Source: Meghimatium bilineatum
Taxonomy: Eukaryota; Mollusca; Gastropoda; Stylommatophora; Philomycidae
Direction of reading: 5' to 3'
Length of the DNA: 64,000 nucleotides
Assembly: GCA_034231615.1 (NCBI GenBank)
Contig: CM067298.1
Span: 26,802,528-26,866,527 of the forward strand
Part shown: positions 1-9,913 of the stretch, one piece after another
Layout: the number at the start of each line of letters is the position of its first letter
How positions within the stretch are numbered: the stretch's first letter is position 1
Notes under the pieces: model-generated
Told to the model about the DNA's origin: nothing
Database searches by the model: none
What the model saw: the letters and a program-made list of their open reading frames with translations, nothing else
Program-made: the position numbers and the translations under genes

Positions 1-560
1 TTCTTGGATCGATTTCAGATTTATGTAATTCGTCCTCAGAACCATGCATAAAGAAATGGTGAGATGCTGGATGTAAATATTGCATTCAAAACTCAATTCA
101 TCAAAATAAATGCTAGATTTACCGTTACATCCAGCAATGTTGATCGCTACAATATTGATCGCTACAATGTTCTATTATTTTTCCCATCATAGTTTTTATA
201 AATATAAGTTTCATATTATCAAACGATCAATGTATTGTAATGACTACAATCTTGTTTACTATATTCTTGATGTTACCATTTTTCACATAATGTTAATATT
301 AGTGTTGACAATATGTATATGCCGTAACATATGAATGTTGAAAGATTATTTGTAATATTATTTCTACTATTTTAAATAATTAATCATGAGCTCTGTATTG
401 TCCTTGTAAATTCTACAAATGTAAAACGAGTATACACTAATTAGGAATCATATAAAGAATGTGTAACAATGCATGCAATAAGTTATAAGTGAAACATTCC
501 ATCTGGAAAAAAAATAATAATAACTCACAAACGCATGCATATTGGGTCAATGTCAATACA
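1..560. other. AT-rich sequence without recognised feature
   Basis: AT-rich DNA. Open frames here are short (74 codons at most) and have no recognisable domain. I see no repeat, RNA gene or transposon end in it. Confidence 0.6.
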
Positions 561-625
561 CAATGGCATTGAGTCATGTGGTATGAACCCTATGGACGGC
601 TGAGTCAGCAATCACCCAGCCAACA
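561..625 (+). repeat. Dispersed repeat family Q, copy 1
   Basis: This stretch has the order AATGGCATT, a GTCA motif, ATGAACCC, TATGGAC, GGCTG, TCAGCAA and then a CCAGCCAAC end. The same order recurs at 25271-25335 (+) and, inverted and shorter, at 38071-38102. The other two copies run into CCAA repeats, which looks like a retroposon tail. No protein domain is recognised, so the element class is unknown. Confidence 0.5.
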
Positions 626-1093
626 AGCAGATAAACAGCAATATCCAAACAGAAGCAAGAAAATGTAAGTTGTTCAAAGAAATATTTTTCCGCGCTCACA
701 AAATAAAGTGCAAACATATTAGCAGCTAACAGAAACTGTAAGCTAAGCTATTAAACTGTTGACACGAGAGTACAGAAATGTTTCAGGACATTTAAGTGGA
801 AAAACAAAAAATAAAACACAGGAAACATTCTTGAATAAATTATGGATAAGATAAACTTAGGAAGAAAAACGTTATGACTTTAAAATATTTCGGATACATA
901 AACAAATGTTAGGAAAATATCATAAGGGAAAGAGAAGAGAATATCAGTATGTTGATTAAACAACAGCTTCGTATAATGCAGAGAAAAGCAAATATCAACA
1001 TAGATATCTACAGGAAATCAACGTAGAGATTTCTTTAAGTAAGCTTCGATATAGATATGTAAATCAATCAATTAAACAACATGCCGAGTGGCG

Positions 1094-1330
1094 TTATTGA
1101 TCACGTTTCTTCACCGCTCTGTCTCTTGTATCGTTTATACATTCAACTAGTGACATTTTTGTGTGCCACACTGACAATTCACCCAGAAAAGTCTCTCTTT
1201 CTCTTCCTTTGTGCCTTTGCCGCTTCATCTTTCCGGTGGTTACTAAAGTATGACATTTTATGTTCCTCATCACATTCCCTAAAAGTCTTGACTGTCTGCT
1301 TCTATTTATTTTTTTTTCTATAATTATCAT
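1094..1330 (-). mobile_element. RTE-like LINE, C-terminal fragment
   Basis: The minus strand encodes a 78-residue open stretch that reads as the extreme C-terminus of a LINE reverse transcriptase protein. It has LLGNVMRNIK, HTLVTTGKMK and RQRHKGRERETFL, then NDTRDRA. This matches the family pattern G-H-V-x-R, L-V-x-T-G-K, R-G-R-x-R, W-H and N-x-x-R-D-R that follows the polymerase domain. The same pattern is in the fragments at 12290-12530 (-) and 55740-56118 (+). No catalytic part of the polymerase is present, so this is a heavily 5'-truncated relic. The class (LINE) is secure; the RTE label is inference from the C-terminal motifs. Confidence 0.7.
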
Positions 1331-1384
1331 TTTAATCCAGCATCTCTGAGAACTTCTACATTAGTTTTTTTTGGCTGTTCATAT

Positions 1385-1462
1385 TCTACAAGAAATAAAC
1401 ATCATAATACAAAAAGTGGGATGTGAACCAAGTCAGTTGGCACCCACTCGCCTCAAAACGAT
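1385..1462 (-). repeat. tRNA-like SINE head (tail resembling 62.4 kb copy)
   Basis: Read on the minus strand this has GAGGCGAGTGGGTGCC, then TTGGTTCACATCCC, the box A-like and box B-like parts of the SINE head found at seven other places. After the head it continues with TATTATGATG and TTTCTTGTAGAA, which resembles the sequence after the head at 62371-62473. It is not a functional tRNA, as the internal stems are incomplete. Confidence 0.55.
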
Positions 1463-1521
1463 TATGTTTTTAATGATTGTAAAGAGACAGTAAATAACTT
1501 TACAAAATTCGAATAACTCTA

Positions 1522-1612
1522 TTTGCGAGGCGATTGATGCCCTCTGAGCTGAACTGATTCAATCCCGTTGTTGTATTTTAATTTTTCTTGAATAATATAT
1601 CCTTGATGCTAA
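1522..1612 (+). repeat. tRNA-like SINE, tail type A
   Basis: The head reads TTTGCGAGGCGATTGATGCC and then GATTCAATCCCGTTG, with a box B-like GATTCAATCCC. The tail has CTTGAATAAT and TCCTTGATGCTA. The inverted copies at 61781-61900 and 62011-62127 have the same head followed by the same tail order, ending TCCTCGATGCTT. This supports one SINE family with a defined 3' part. Confidence 0.6.
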
Positions 1613-2044
1613 ATGTACCATATTATCCCTTTACCCATGTCACATCTGACGCAACCTTGTTTATGTTTATGTGTTATTTATGTTTACCAGTAGCTTAAAT
1701 TGGTCATTTTAGTTCTGAGCATCTCTGGTATGTATTAATGTTAAATGTGTGTGGTTCAGGATGTATATACCTGTGCAGTGTGTGTTTTGTTGTTGTCTGT
1801 GTGTCGATCGACTGGTCCATATTTATAGTGGGTTGGTAATATACAAGTTGGAAGTCTGGACTAGAATCTCTTTTAGTGTAGAAACTATGTCAACAATTAC
1901 AGGATAAGCGCTGCTTGAGACATGATGTGACACTTGCGGACAGCAATAAATATTCATGCCATTTCAACTAGCTTTAAACATCAATTAAATTATTTCAATT
2001 TGGAAAACATTTCTCAAAATATGAAACACGTTGTTTAATCGCTC

Positions 2045-2200
2045 TATTCTGCAATCTTTTTTTTTAAAGAAAGGGGTAAACATTTCTTGACACAATAAAA
2101 CACGGAGTGGAGGTGGGGGAGAGTATCAGAATTATTGAGTAGTGTTGAGAAAATAAAAGGGGTAGGGGGGGGGGGGAGGGGTTAACATTGCCGAAAATCT
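2045..2200 (-). repeat. Possible copy of C-tract repeat family G
   Basis: Read on the minus strand there is a long C-run near 2165-2182 and a TGTCAAGAAATG motif followed by TTTACCCC. These are the main marks of the family described at 5160-5300. The match is weaker than in the other copies and could be chance around a poly-G tract. Confidence 0.3.
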
Positions 2201-2569
2201 ACTTATGGACATTCATTGAGATGCAGAAAAAATCAACTTTAGAGATATACCAGCAATCTTCGAAATGGAAATCTACAAATAAACTTCGACAGAGATTACA
2301 CTAACTTCGATACACATTTCGATAAGAAAATTTCAAATAGGGCGTCCTCCTATCGATATAGTCGTAGTGTTGTCTTGAAATGGTCTGCTGTATGATGTAC
2401 TTTAGGTATATGTTGAAAAGTACTGGAGACATTCTACATATGAAAAGTACATATGAATTCTTGATAAACTCACAACTTGAGGGGAAATCAATGGTAAAAA
2501 CTTTGATTTCACTCACAATATGATCTTTAGGAAAATTATATCTGTACTGAGTAGAAGGCTTTTTCTAAT

Positions 2570-2756
<187 letters not shown>

Positions 2757-2757
<1 letters not shown>

Positions 2758-3780
2758 GACGACGACATTCTCGACAAATCCTCTGGGATGATCGAGTTCT
2801 TCCGTAGACCTTCCTTCCCCGATAGCATTCTTTCATTGGCTTGGCACAGTGTACGTCAGCTTTCTCGCCTGTATACCTTGAATAATTCCCAGGCTTTTTC
2901 CTCCTCCTCTGATAGGGTTACACTTGTTCTTACCTTCCATCCCCATAAGTCTACTGTCCGTCGCATCCTGCTTAAATATTATTCTCTTCTCCAGTCTGAT
3001 TCTGACACCCGTGCCGCTTTCCACAACTTACCTCTGGTGGCTTATAGGCGCGACAAAAATCTGAAGGACATCTTGGTCCACAGCCACCTCAGGTCCTCTG
3101 CATCTGACCATTTTCGTACCGTTCGTTGCTCACGCAGTCGTTGCTACACATGTCCTTATGTGGTTCAGATGCGCCCCCATCTCATTTCCCAAGGCCACTT
3201 TCTCCATCGATGAGGCCTTTACATGTGAATCCCGTAATGTTATTTACGTGATCATATGTAAACGCTGTGGTAAGCAATATATCGGTGAGACTGGCCTTAG
3301 ACTGACCGACCGCTTCTGTAACCACCAGCATGCCATTAAACACAGAACACCCACTCCTGAGGCTAATCACTTTATCGGCGATGGCCACCGTGGTGTCCTT
3401 GACATTCAGGTCACTGCCATCAGATCCTGCGCCACAGATGATAGATCTAGGTACGCCCTAGAAAATCGTCTCATTTTTGAGTTGGGTACCATCAAGCCAT
3501 TTGGACTCAATTCCGACCACTCTTTTGCTTAGTTCTCGGTCGAATTTGTCTTTGTCTTTATTCATTATGTTCCGCCATTTACGTCATCGTTTTGTTCCTC
3601 TCCTTCCACCTATATTATCGTCTTTGTGTACTTCCCGTTTGCATCCTTCCGGTATCTCTCTACCATATTTCACTCGGAGACGCTTGTTGTGGTGTATTAA
3701 TTTCTACTTGTGGTATTTTTATGTGTGTATGTTTTGCATATCTTGAAAAAGGCCTTTTGGACCGAAACGTAGATTATGTC
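2757..3780 (+). mobile_element. Penelope-like element, 5'-truncated relic (copy 1)
   Basis: This is the C-terminal third of a PLE: the end of the reverse transcriptase region, a linker with the Cys-rich CYTCPYV motif, and a GIY-YIG endonuclease domain. The endonuclease shows VIYVIICKRCGKQYIGETG, then LRLTDRFCNHQ and a C-terminal ALENRLIFELGTIKPFG. PLEs copy themselves by target-primed reverse transcription, and the GIY-YIG domain nicks the target. The copy is 5'-truncated and broken, with about one break in the part that remains. Roughly 250 bp of non-coding 3' sequence follows and holds the hammerhead-like motif annotated separately. Related remnants are at 26740-27155 (+) and 33480-34150 (-). 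The family call is firm, because GIY-YIG after this Cys-rich linker is typical of PLEs. Confidence 0.88.
3741..3772 (+). ncRNA. Hammerhead-like motif in PLE 3' region (copy 1)
   Basis: CTTGAAAAAGGCC, TTTT, then GGACCGAAACG forms a short hairpin of the GGCC/GGCC type followed by CGAAAC. It lies about 210 bp past the end of the PLE coding region. PLEs are known to carry minimal hammerhead ribozymes in their terminal regions, where stem II is followed by GAAA. The core here is imperfect, so activity is not implied. Confidence 0.45.
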
Positions 3781-3814
3781 CTGTGTATTGTCATTTGTAT
3801 GATTATATTCTATG

Positions 3815-4097
3815 TCATTGCTTTGATTATGTGACTATGTCATTGCTTTGATGTATGTGACTATGTCATTGCTTTGATGTATGTGACTATGTCATTGTTT
3901 TGATGTATATGACTATGTCATTTCTTTGATGTATATGACTATGTAATTTCTTTGATGTATATGACTATGTCATTTCTTTGATGTATATGACTATGTCATT
4001 TCTTTGATGTATATGACTATGTCATTTCTTTGATGTATATGACTATGTCATTTCTTTGATGTATATGACTATGTCATTTCTTTGATGTATATGACTG
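3815..4097. repeat. 26-bp minisatellite, about 11 units
   Basis: The unit contains TTTGATGTATATGACTATG and TCATTTC. It starts within the last part of the PLE 3' sequence and becomes more uniform downstream, which suggests it grew from PLE-derived sequence. Confidence 0.9.
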
Positions 4098-4194
4098 TCA
4101 TGGCTACATTGCATACAGTGAGAACACAGAATATAAAACTACTAAAACGTTGATGAGCTATATTCGACATTTCAAAACTTAGATATTATGTCAG

Positions 4195-4445
4195 CTTTCT
4201 GCTCCTTCTTTTGCGTTTATTCTCTTCTCAAACTCCTGCATATTAGCAGGATGTAATTTGGAGAATGAAATTCGCCGTGTAATGGATTTGCGACTTTCGG
4301 CCTGACACATCCGACATCAGAGTGCTTATGGTTTACTTTGACCTTCTTTACGATGTGACATGAGACTCCATCCCAAAACCTCATTAGTTACTTCTTTCCA
4401 CATACATTGCAGATAACAGTGTGGCTAGTCTTTGCTTCCTTTAGT
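4195..4445 (-). repeat. SINE-like family Z, copy 1
   Basis: Plus-strand marks in order: TTCTCAAACTCCTGC, TTAGCAGGATGTA, GGAGAA, a CGGCCTGACACATCCGAC block and CTCCATCCCAAAACCTC. The same order is at 44279-44570, with partial copies at 14470, 21020, 37845 and 63030. Read on the minus strand the family ends in a run of AAG-type repeats, so the element probably lies on the minus strand. No protein is encoded. Confidence 0.6.
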
Positions 4446-4449
4446 GCAC

Positions 4450-5000
4450 GAAATACGCAATGAGGAAAATAATTCTACTAATTACAAAGAATAATTCAAT
4501 GTATTGAGTTTTGATAGTTGCTAGTATTGTAACGTATGAGGTATGATAGCGATAGTTGCTAGTATTGTAATGTATTACGCTGATTCTATTTTCTCACTGT
4601 GAATACTAACTGTTTGAATGTTGATCTTCGTTTGATCAGGTTAATACCAGCGTCATGTTCAGTTTGATGGATGCCAGTATCGATTGCTCTCTCTCGTTTC
4701 TTGCTTATCGTATAGAATGTGATTACACGAGTATTAAGCACTAAATTGTGGCTTTTCAAAGTCTCAGTTCACTTTCTGGGCTAATCGTGTGGACTCGCTG
4801 TTAATATGAAAGATACTGCTACGATACTGTTTCTCTGTAGCAAAATATGTTTAAAACATGGCATATCCAGAGTTGACGGATGCTGATTGAATATATTTGA
4901 TTCCTTGTGATTACATTTCTAGAAGTACTGGCTTCAGTTCTCAGTGTTGTATGTAGGTAGAGGTTGTCTATAGCTTACCACAACAATTTTTTACCCCTCT
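4450..5000. other. Sequence without recognised feature
   Basis: Ordinary AT-rich DNA. A short direct repeat (GATAGTTGCTAGTATTGTAA, twice near 4513 and 4550) is the only structure I see. Confidence 0.5.
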
Positions 5001-5012
5001 TTATACCAACAG

Positions 5013-5300
5013 CTGTCAAGAATTCAAAGACCACTCCTCCTAATTAATTATGTAAAACAAATTGAAACCCTAGCTTCTAAAAATTATTATTGCAGAAAAA
5101 GTACGAAGAAACTACATTTTATTCAGATTTTAAGAACACATTTAAAATTAACACAATATAATCGGTATAAAAAACAATATTGTTGACGTCAACTTTTATC
5201 AACACTCTTCCCGTTGTCAGCAATTGTCAAACATTTTCATATCCCCTCCTCGCCCTAATTGTTGACGTACTTTATAGACATCACATAAGATGTTGCCGAA
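5013..5300 (+). repeat. C-tract/GTTGAC repeat family G, two adjacent copies
   Basis: A copy at 5160-5300 has AACAATATTGTTGACGTCAA, TTGTCAAACATTTTC, a CCCCTCCTCGCCC tract, AATTGTTGACGTACTTTATA and GACATCACATAA. A weaker partial copy with GCTGTCAAGAATTC and ACTCCTCC lies at 5013-5075. Close relatives are at 5855-5965, 48375-48510 and 48598-48745 (+), and 29240-29360 (-). No coding potential; class unknown. Confidence 0.55.
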
Positions 5301-5599
5301 AAAAAAACTTGCAAATTAGTAGTAAAAATTGTATGAAAATTTGAACATGCACACCGAAGACAAGATTCAACCTGACAGCGTTAGGAAATTGTAGGATATA
5401 TGCACAAGTAATTGAACATGGACCCCGACAAAAAGGTTGTACCGGGGAGCATTAGGAAAATATAGATATATATATATGAAAAATTGACACACAAAGACGC
5501 TTGTCATGCAGTCTATAAAAATTTCGGCGAGGAGCGTTTTATTTAGAAATGGTATTTTTATGTCAGAGATCTTTGGTGTTTATCACATGAACACACAGA

Positions 5600-5785
5600 G
5601 TTAGGTGCTATGTTTAGCTCTTTCGGTAGGCGAGAGTTACGTGCTATGTTTAGCTCTTTCGGTAGGCGAGAGTTACGTGCTATGTTTAGCTCTTTCGGTA
5701 GGCGAGAGTTACGTGCTATGTTTAGCTCTTTCGGTAGGCGAGAGTTACGTGCTATGTTTAGCTCTTTTGGTAGGCGAGAAACCGT
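5600..5785. repeat. 36-bp minisatellite, five units
   Basis: Five near-identical 36-bp units containing GTTACGTGCTATGTTTAGCT and CTTTCGGTAGGCGAGA. The period is a multiple of three, so an 85-codon frame stays open with a 12-residue repeat (LCLALSVGESYV). I treat the frame as a by-product of the period. Confidence 0.92.
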
Positions 5786-5854
5786 TTAAAAACAGATTTG
5801 GTGACATTAATTTATGTCAAACGGTTTTATATATTTTGTATGTATTTTATGTAT

Positions 5855-5965
5855 TTTTGTAACATTAAATTCCCTCTACCCTGTCAAAAACTGTTAAACT
5901 TTTACAGACCAGACACCCCCGCTTCCCACTTGTTGACGCAATTTATGGACAGACACTTAGCATCA
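5855..5965 (+). repeat. C-tract repeat family G, copy
   Basis: CTGTCAAAAACTGTTAAAC, GACACCCCCGCTTCCC, TTGTTGACGCAATTTATG and GACAGACACTTAG follow the same order as in the 5160-5300 and 48598-48745 copies. Confidence 0.55.
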
Positions 5966-6655
5966 TTCTCGGTCAGTAAATATAAATTAACCCTGCTTCT
6001 AGGGCACATTCTGAGTGACGCTGTACTGAATGACCATGAAAGTACACAACTTTCAATGCCGTCATATTGAGAAAATATATTTCTGTTCACACTCAGTACA
6101 CAGTGACCTTATAGAAGCCCTTAGAACTGGCTGTGCAATATGTATGACATGTGCATGTATAGAGTTCAGTCTTGGCAATACAATAATGAAAATATACTTC
6201 TTATTGTGAGGTACGCTCTTTTCAACCGCTGATTTCAATCCTACCTGGTTATATCAGAGACTTTCTCTGTCACAAATAATGGAATTTATGGTTTGCGGAA
6301 CCACATCCTCCGAGATTAAGCAATTACTCTTATTGGCAATAAATAAGTAATAAAAATGTATAACTTATTTATATATCAATATAACCCAGCTAGAATTATT
6401 TGTGTTTAAACGCAATTAACTAAACCTACATCATATAAAACTTAACAATGTCATGTGTCCAATGTTATTGCATGGTTTGTCTTTGTAGATTGTTTCATTA
6501 CTGCGTGGAAATAAATACATTGTATTCAGTAGGAACGTAATTGTATAATTGATAACAACTCGATTTGATAACTCCATGCAATACTTGTGGCAATAAGATG
6601 CTATATTCGCTAGTGAATAATTAAAGGAAGCAATGAATAGAAACGTTGACTTGCT

Positions 6656-7120
6656 TTGGAGCTCTCCACAATTTTATGGAGTGAGAATCGCAAGGTGGCT
6701 GTGTCACTCAGGTCCACTCGATTAACCCTTTGTTTAGGGTTGTTGCTGGTTTGCCTCGCAACCATGTTGACTTCTTTGGACCACGTGATAAGGGTAATGG
6801 CGTCGGGAGTGTTGGTATTGTCAGTAAATCTCCCTCTGGGAACTGTTTACCGCTCAGCTCAAACGATTGATAAATGGGCATTTGAACGTGAGTACATATT
6901 CTCGTCCTCCTCAAAGATAATGCCCGTTAACTTGCAACTTTCAACCTCCTTACAGAATAAAGCCTTTATTTTTAGTAATTCAAATTCCTTTTATCTGATA
7001 ATACTTCATGCTAAATTATTTCTTCAAAACATAATTTGTCAGTCTTATCAACTTTCTTTCAGTCATAAAATTATTTCTATTTTCATGTTATTAAAACTAT
7101 TATCAATAATTACTAGCTAA
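6656..7120 (+). other. 154-codon open frame, unrecognised
   Basis: The frame starts at 6656. Its first half (6656-6940) is richer in G and C than its surroundings and encodes a hydrophobic stretch, LCLGLLLVCLATM, that could be a membrane segment. The second half is AT-rich and looks like random sequence. I recognise no domain, there is no convincing Kozak context, and no splice or polyadenylation pattern fits. The 6690-6940 block may be part of an unrecognised repeat. I do not claim a gene. Confidence 0.12.
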
Positions 7121-7435
7121 ACAGTGCAACGGAGAAATCGACACAAATAATCTATATAGGTATTCTAAGCACTTTTACTATTGAAAGTACATGAACCACA
7201 CGAAAGAAGAAATGTTTACATTTCTATGAATATATTAACTGACATTTTTTCCTACATACTTTACAGTGTGTTCATATTCGAATAGAGTGGCATGTTTATT
7301 ACTATATATTAAGTAGATAAACATTGTAGCAGAAGGAAAGTCTGGATAGAATATTTGAACATATTTTATTCTGCCTGGTTTATGTATTTTGTTAAACGAG
7401 TAATAGATCAAGTTGAGCAAACAAGCAAAGAATAT

Positions 7436-7456
7436 TAGTTAGTTAGTTAGTTAGTT
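7436..7456. repeat. (TTAG)n microsatellite
   Basis: Five TTAG units immediately upstream of the RTE-like fragment. The same unit forms the tails of W-family LINEs (8036, 32090, 48308), so this may be a tail remnant with no element left. Confidence 0.85.
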
Positions 7457-7479
7457 ATATGTTATATTAAAGAATATGG

Positions 7480-8031
7480 ACTGGATATAAAAATATAAAC
7501 AAAAAACACAACAAAAAAGATATTCAGCAGAGTCACAGAAGAACAAGTGCTAAACATAAAAGTACATGGAGAGAAACTACAAATAGAACATTATCAATTT
7601 CTTGGACATATACTCACAAATGATGTCAGATGTGAAATTTAAGTTAAAAGAATGGCTAAACGTACTTTCAATGACATGAGGAAATATTAACATCTAAACA
7701 CATTACAAAAAAGCTATAAATGAGAATTATAAATTGCTACAAGTACTTTATATTAATATATGGTTCAGAAAAATGATCAATAAACAAACAATTAGACGAC
7801 AGAATATATAACTTTGAGATGTGGATATGTAGAAGAATATAGAGAATTTCATGAAAATAGAAGAAAACAAAAAGTGGTTTTAACAGCACTTAATAGGCTG
7901 AAAGAATTATTAAAGGAAGTAAAGAACAAGCATAAATATTTTAAACACATTAAAAGAAATGACACCTTGTTGAAGACCTTACTTGGGGGGTAAGGTCGAA
8001 GGGAGGCGATCAAGAGGTAGACAGAGATACA
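7480..8031 (+). mobile_element. RTE-like LINE, left part of interrupted copy
   Basis: The plus strand encodes the post-catalytic region of a LINE reverse transcriptase: VLNIKVHGEKLQIEHYQFLG, then MAKRTFNDMRKY, and at the end SRGRQRYM. The order (FLGH, NDMRK, RGRQR) matches the fragment at 45937-46375. Several stops and frame changes are present, so it is dead. The sequence breaks off at 8031, exactly where a W-family LINE begins. It resumes at 8557, so the W insertion split this element. The uninterrupted relative at 44640-44870 shows what the joined order should be. Confidence 0.75.
8023..8031. repeat. Target-site duplication, left copy
   Basis: AGAGATACA here and again at 8548-8556, on either side of the W-family LINE. 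A 9-bp duplication fits LINE target-primed integration. Confidence 0.75.
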
Positions 8032-8547
8032 TGTTATTAGTTAGTTAGTTAGTCGTTGGATCATCGTCATTGCACTCCGGACAAGTCCATAGGTGCTCAG
8101 ATCTTTCCTTGAGTGTATCCGCCATTACACGTTGACTGACAGTCACAGTACGATGTTGATTGACCATCATTTTTTTTCGCCCACGAATACTCTCCTTTCT
8201 AGCGACACCACATTTCAAACCAAGTTCCTATATTCTAATCATGGAACAAGAGTCATCGTCACTTGTACAGTCATTTGTTCGTGCGTTTTCACGTAGGGCA
8301 TTCAAAATGTCTGCTCGATCCATCGTTCCACCAACAGCCGTAGTAGCAGCGTGGGCGGCCAACTTATCTGCTCTTTCATTACCCCGGACTCTCGCGTGTC
8401 CCGGCACAAAAATAAAAGTCACTGTACGCACACAGGAATTATTCACTGCATCCAGCCACTGTTCTCGAACGTACCCCGTCTGAACTTTCACAATCATGTT
8501 CATGGAGTCACTGAGGATACAGGCATGCTCGCAGACAGATACAAGTG
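8032..8547 (-). mobile_element. W-family LINE, RNase H C-terminal half with (CTAA)n tail
   Basis: On the minus strand this encodes the second half of an RNase H domain and the protein C-terminus. ILSDSMNM comes first, then the H-box PGHARVRGNERADKLAAHA, a linker with TDRADI-like DRADILNALRENAR, and the end MADTLKERSEHLWTCPEC. The frame is open except for one internal stop codon near 8228. The protein ends CNDDDPTTN and its TAA stop lies in the first unit of the (CTAA)n tail, so there is no separate 3' UTR. The element is 5'-truncated inside the RNase H domain at 8547. It sits in an RTE-like LINE and is bounded by the 9-bp duplication AGAGATACA. RNase H after the polymerase points to the I/Jockey side of LINE diversity. 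Confidence 0.85.
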
Positions 8548-8556
8548 AGAGATACA
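8548..8556. repeat. Target-site duplication, right copy
   Basis: AGAGATACA, matching 8023-8031 perfectly. Confidence 0.75.
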
Positions 8557-8690
8557 AATCAACATCACAAGGTGAATATTTTCCAGTCTAGTAGGGTGCA
8601 CCACCAAAACAAGAAATAAGAGGATGTAGAAGGTCTGTTGCAGCCAACCTTTGTTGAGGTGACGGCACTTGATGATGATGGTGTATTTTG
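8557..8690 (+). mobile_element. RTE-like LINE, right part of interrupted copy
   Basis: This continues the element at 7480-8031. It aligns with 44690-44860: GGGTGCACCACC, then GGATGTAGAAGGTCTGTTGC and ACTTGATGATGATGG. In one frame it reads RGCRRSVAANLC and then GDGT, followed by TGA repeats. That is the end of the LINE protein, with the stop codon supplied by the (TGA)n tail. Confidence 0.7.
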
Positions 8691-8784
8691 CTTAGTTTTT
8701 TTTAAGTTCATCTCGTTTCTCGTTGAAGATTTTACTTGAAGGTATCATTGAAGTTAGACGAGCAAATGTTATGCAAAAATAATA

Positions 8785-8952
8785 TTACATACAGTAAATT
8801 ATAATACATACAGTAAATTATAATACATACAGTAAATTATAATACATACAGTAAACTATAATACATACAGTAAATTGCAATACATACAGTAAATTACAAT
8901 ACATACAGTAAATTACAATACATACAGTAAATTGCAATACATACAGTAAATA
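8785..8952. repeat. 19-bp minisatellite, about nine units
   Basis: Units contain ATACATACAGTAAATTATA, with the later ones changed to AATTACA or AATTGCA. It begins about 95 bp after the RTE-like tail. Confidence 0.92.
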
Positions 8953-9194
8953 CGAGAAACATATATCAAGAAACACAAGGAAACGATAATTTTGCCTGTC
9001 TTCAATATGTATCAGACAAAACAGAGTGTCTATTGGTCAACATGGAATGTACAGTCTGCCAAACATTTTGCTAATTGTGGAGATCCTTGTGTTCAGCTCA
9101 TTATTAGTAAGGATGTCTAGTACATGGATCTGTACACTTCAGTTTATGATCGTCTACTTTGACACTTATTATCTCGTATTAGATATTAGGTATG

Positions 9195-9275
9195 TTGATT
9201 ATCCTCTTCGCACACCGGACACATCCATAGGTGCTCAGGTCTCCGCTTCAGTAAATCTCTTAAGGTATAACGGCT
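9195..9275 (-). mobile_element. W-family LINE, C-terminal scrap
   Basis: The minus strand reads TISRYTLRDLLKRRPEHLW and then MCPVCEEDNQHT. This aligns with the end of the W protein (SQRVMADTLKERSEHLW, TCPECNDDD). The C-x-x-C pair is kept. There is no (CTAA)n tail, so this is a diverged or older copy or a related subfamily. Confidence 0.6.
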
Positions 9276-9279
9276 GATG

Positions 9280-9900
9280 GTTCAGGTTCTAGGCTGGTTC
9301 ACTGCTCCTTTTGAAATCTTTGTCACGTGTTATCTACGGACCATAAAACGAAAAATGATAACGTATATCTCGTGGTTTTGTGAAACGGGATATGACTATG
9401 TGAACTATACACGTGTCATGTGACTGCATTCTATTATATAAATTGTGTTATGTTGTTATAAAGTTGTAGAAGAATACCGAGAATACCGAATAATATATTT
9501 ACGGTTTCGTGTTTTTTTTGTTTTTTTTTTTATTTCCTTAAAAGGTCCTAATAAGACCACAACGTACAAAATTGTTCTGTTTTGTTTTATTGCATGTTTT
9601 TATATACCTTTTCATCTAACTTTGTTCATAATTAGGTATTCCCAGTAGCCTGTTTATCTAATTCTGCATTACTATTTGTTACTTTGGTTACTGCGGCACC
9701 CTCCACTTTGTAGGACAGTCTCCGACCATGTGGTTATTTATATAGAAGAATATCGAGAGTGAGATATGCCGGTAGAACAGTTAATGAGGAGCTGTTGGAA
9801 TATACATATACGATACAAGGAAAACTAACTAGTAACATAAAAAAGCAGTCGTTATACATTCGACCACGTTATGAGACCATGCCTGTTATGGGTACAGTTA
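9280..9900. other. Sequence without recognised feature
   Basis: AT-rich DNA with a T-run near 9513-9530. No repeat or domain recognised. Confidence 0.5.
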
Positions 9901-9903
9901 TAG

Positions 9904-9913
9904 CAGGCAAAAT
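9904..9913. repeat. Target-site duplication, tail side
   Basis: CAGGCAAAAT, repeated perfectly at 11769-11778. It bounds the RT/RNase H LINE. Confidence 0.85.

Noticed and set aside
6656-7120. 154-codon frame as a membrane protein gene
   Set aside because: Only the first half has unusual composition, the second half looks random, and there is no domain, splice or promoter evidence.
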